Translations under genes and position numbers: made by a program
The notes under the pieces: model-generated
The model's database searches: none
What the model was told of the DNA's origin: nothing
What the model saw: the letters and a program-made list of their open reading frames with translations, nothing else
Assembly: GCA_013152105.1 (NCBI GenBank)
Contig: JAADHA010000010.1
Location: 1 to 9,119, forward strand
Direction: 5' to 3'
Source of the DNA: Oligoflexia bacterium
GTDB lineage: Bacteria; Myxococcota_A; UBA796; UBA2385
DNA: 9,119 nt
Part shown: in pieces, positions 8,577 through 9,119 of the stretch
Layout: each line of letters starts with the position of its first letter
Numbering within the stretch: the first letter of the stretch is position 1

Positions 8577-9029
8577 GGGGATGGGATACCCCGTCGCCGC
8601 GTCCTCAACCTCTTCCAGGCTGTCCGCTACCACGCAAGCTGGGTTCGGGTCCCCGACAGTTGCAGCGGACCGCAGGACGAGGAGACCAGACCGTCAGCTC
8701 TACGAGCCCGTGTCTGACAGAGCGGGTCAGCGATTGGGAGCGCGGGCATCTTGCCCGCGACGCTCAGCGTGGGCGAAGGCAGGTTCTGACCCCACAGGGA
8801 GTCCAGCCCCCGGGTCTCAACTGGCCCCGGGGCCCGTCCTACTGACAGAATACCGCAACATCCCCAGCCACCGAGTCCCCCACGGCGACGATGCCCAGGT
8901 GCTCCGCGTGGTGCTCACAACATGGTGCGGCCCCCGCGGGATCATCCACAACTCAAACTGGAGCGCCCGCGGTGCGCACCAGCCAACACAAATGGACTGG
9001 ATTTCAACAAACATGCCTATCCGGTTGTC
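8577..9029. other. Intergenic region with inverted repeats and no supported gene
   Basis: About 450 bases upstream of the phosphoesterase gene. Readings here are short, or are tails of plus-strand frames that are only mirrors of the phosphoesterase gene. Besides the REP-like palindrome at 8738-8765, there is a CCCCGGG / CCCGGGG inverted repeat at 8808-8814 and 8826-8832 with an 11-nt loop and no T run. The stretch from about 8920 to 9090 is visibly richer in A+T than the genes. A TATTCT sequence on the minus strand (8852-8847) could be a -10 element but lacks a good -35, so I do not call a promoter. Confidence 0.6.
8738..8765. repeat. REP-like intergenic palindrome
   Basis: CGCGGGCA (8741-8748), a TCT loop and TGCCCGCG (8752-8759) form a perfect 8-bp stem, and a second pair GAGCG (8738-8742) / CGCTC (8761-8765) overlaps its ends. 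The wording GGGAGCGCGGGCATCTTGCC matches a dispersed intergenic repeat I recall from many large bacterial genomes, where its translation gives the spurious peptide LGARASCP, also seen here in one plus-strand frame. Only one copy is present in the window, so the repeat status rests on recall. It may also fold in RNA upstream of the phosphoesterase gene. Confidence 0.6.
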
Positions 9030-9119
9030 TCAGGTCAACTTTGTAGCTTCGTCGACCGCGTCGGCATCGTTCCCAACCGTACATGGATGCACCCAGCCGT
9101 CATAGTCTCCGACCGCGTA
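9030..9119 (-). CDS. Possible C-terminal fragment of an unrecognised gene, cut by the window edge
   Basis: Reading the minus strand from the edge gives 29 residues beginning YAVGDYDGWVHPCTVGNDAD and then a TGA at 9032-9030. The composition (acidic, with aromatic and Gly residues) looks more protein-like than the other frames. However, third-position G+C is only about two thirds, lower than in the other genes, and the piece is too short to identify. Its DYDG and NDADAVD wording loosely recalls Asp-rich calcium-binding repeats, but this is not enough for a call. Confidence 0.25.
   Translation of the reverse strand, partial: YAVGDYDGWVHPCTVGNDADAVDEATKLT

Noticed and set aside
6900..8717. 605-residue open frame on the plus strand
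   Set aside because: Antisense to the SpoIIM start, RDD and phosphoesterase genes, all with clear domains; Gln/Arg/His-rich mirror reading.
8817..9014. 65-residue minus-strand open frame in the intergenic region
   Set aside because: No recognisable domain, no good ribosome site, poor codon bias, and it contains the CCCCGGG inverted repeat.
7921..9105. 394-residue open frame on the plus strand extending into the intergenic region
   Set aside because: Mostly antisense to the phosphoesterase; the remaining part runs through the REP-like palindrome (LGARASCP) and shows no recognisable domain.

Overview
The window is GC-rich (roughly two thirds G+C by eye). Every gene I can support lies on the minus strand, so transcription runs from high to low coordinates. 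GTG starts, overlapping stop/start codons, an OmpR-type response regulator and a six-gene RDD/SpoIIM/DUF4129/DUF4350/MoxR/DUF58 cluster point to a Gram-negative bacterium. Comparable clusters are known to me from myxobacteria and Xanthomonas/Lysobacter-type gammaproteobacteria. A Myxococcota-like or other high-GC proteobacterial source is plausible, but the sequence alone does not settle it.

Right edge (about 8577-9119): about 450 bases with no convincing gene, containing a REP-like palindrome whose wording is typical of dispersed intergenic repeats. At the very edge is a possible 29-residue C-terminal fragment of another minus-strand gene. Next (8576-7770) is a stand-alone SbcD/Mre11-type metallophosphoesterase. 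It keeps its metal-site motifs, and its basic, probably flexible tail ends in QLALF, which looks like a sliding-clamp-binding peptide.

Centre (7694-1114): six genes read in the order RDD membrane protein, SpoIIM-like membrane protein, DUF4129 membrane protein, DUF4350 protein, MoxR AAA+ ATPase, DUF58 protein. Junctions are 1 nt apart or overlap by 14, 4, 4 and 1 nt, so this is almost certainly one translationally coupled operon. MoxR ATPases are thought to act as chaperones that remodel or load partner proteins together with von Willebrand A-like or DUF58 proteins. The four membrane proteins are the likely clients or scaffold of an envelope-associated assembly whose biochemical role is not established. 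SpoIIM here does not imply sporulation.

Left edge (1113-1): a short spacer with a perfect 7-bp hairpin separates the operon from a second, two-gene unit. This unit is a small four-helix membrane protein with conserved histidines and a seven-aspartate C-terminus, followed 11 nt later by an OmpR-family response regulator cut off by the window edge. The stop codon of the first overlaps the Shine-Dalgarno sequence of the second, so they are probably coupled.

I did not find a mobile element, CRISPR array, tRNA or rRNA. The cluster is a recurrent but functionally uncharacterised gene set rather than a clearly new system. The most novel points are the clamp-motif phosphoesterase and the poly-Asp membrane protein coupled to a response regulator.
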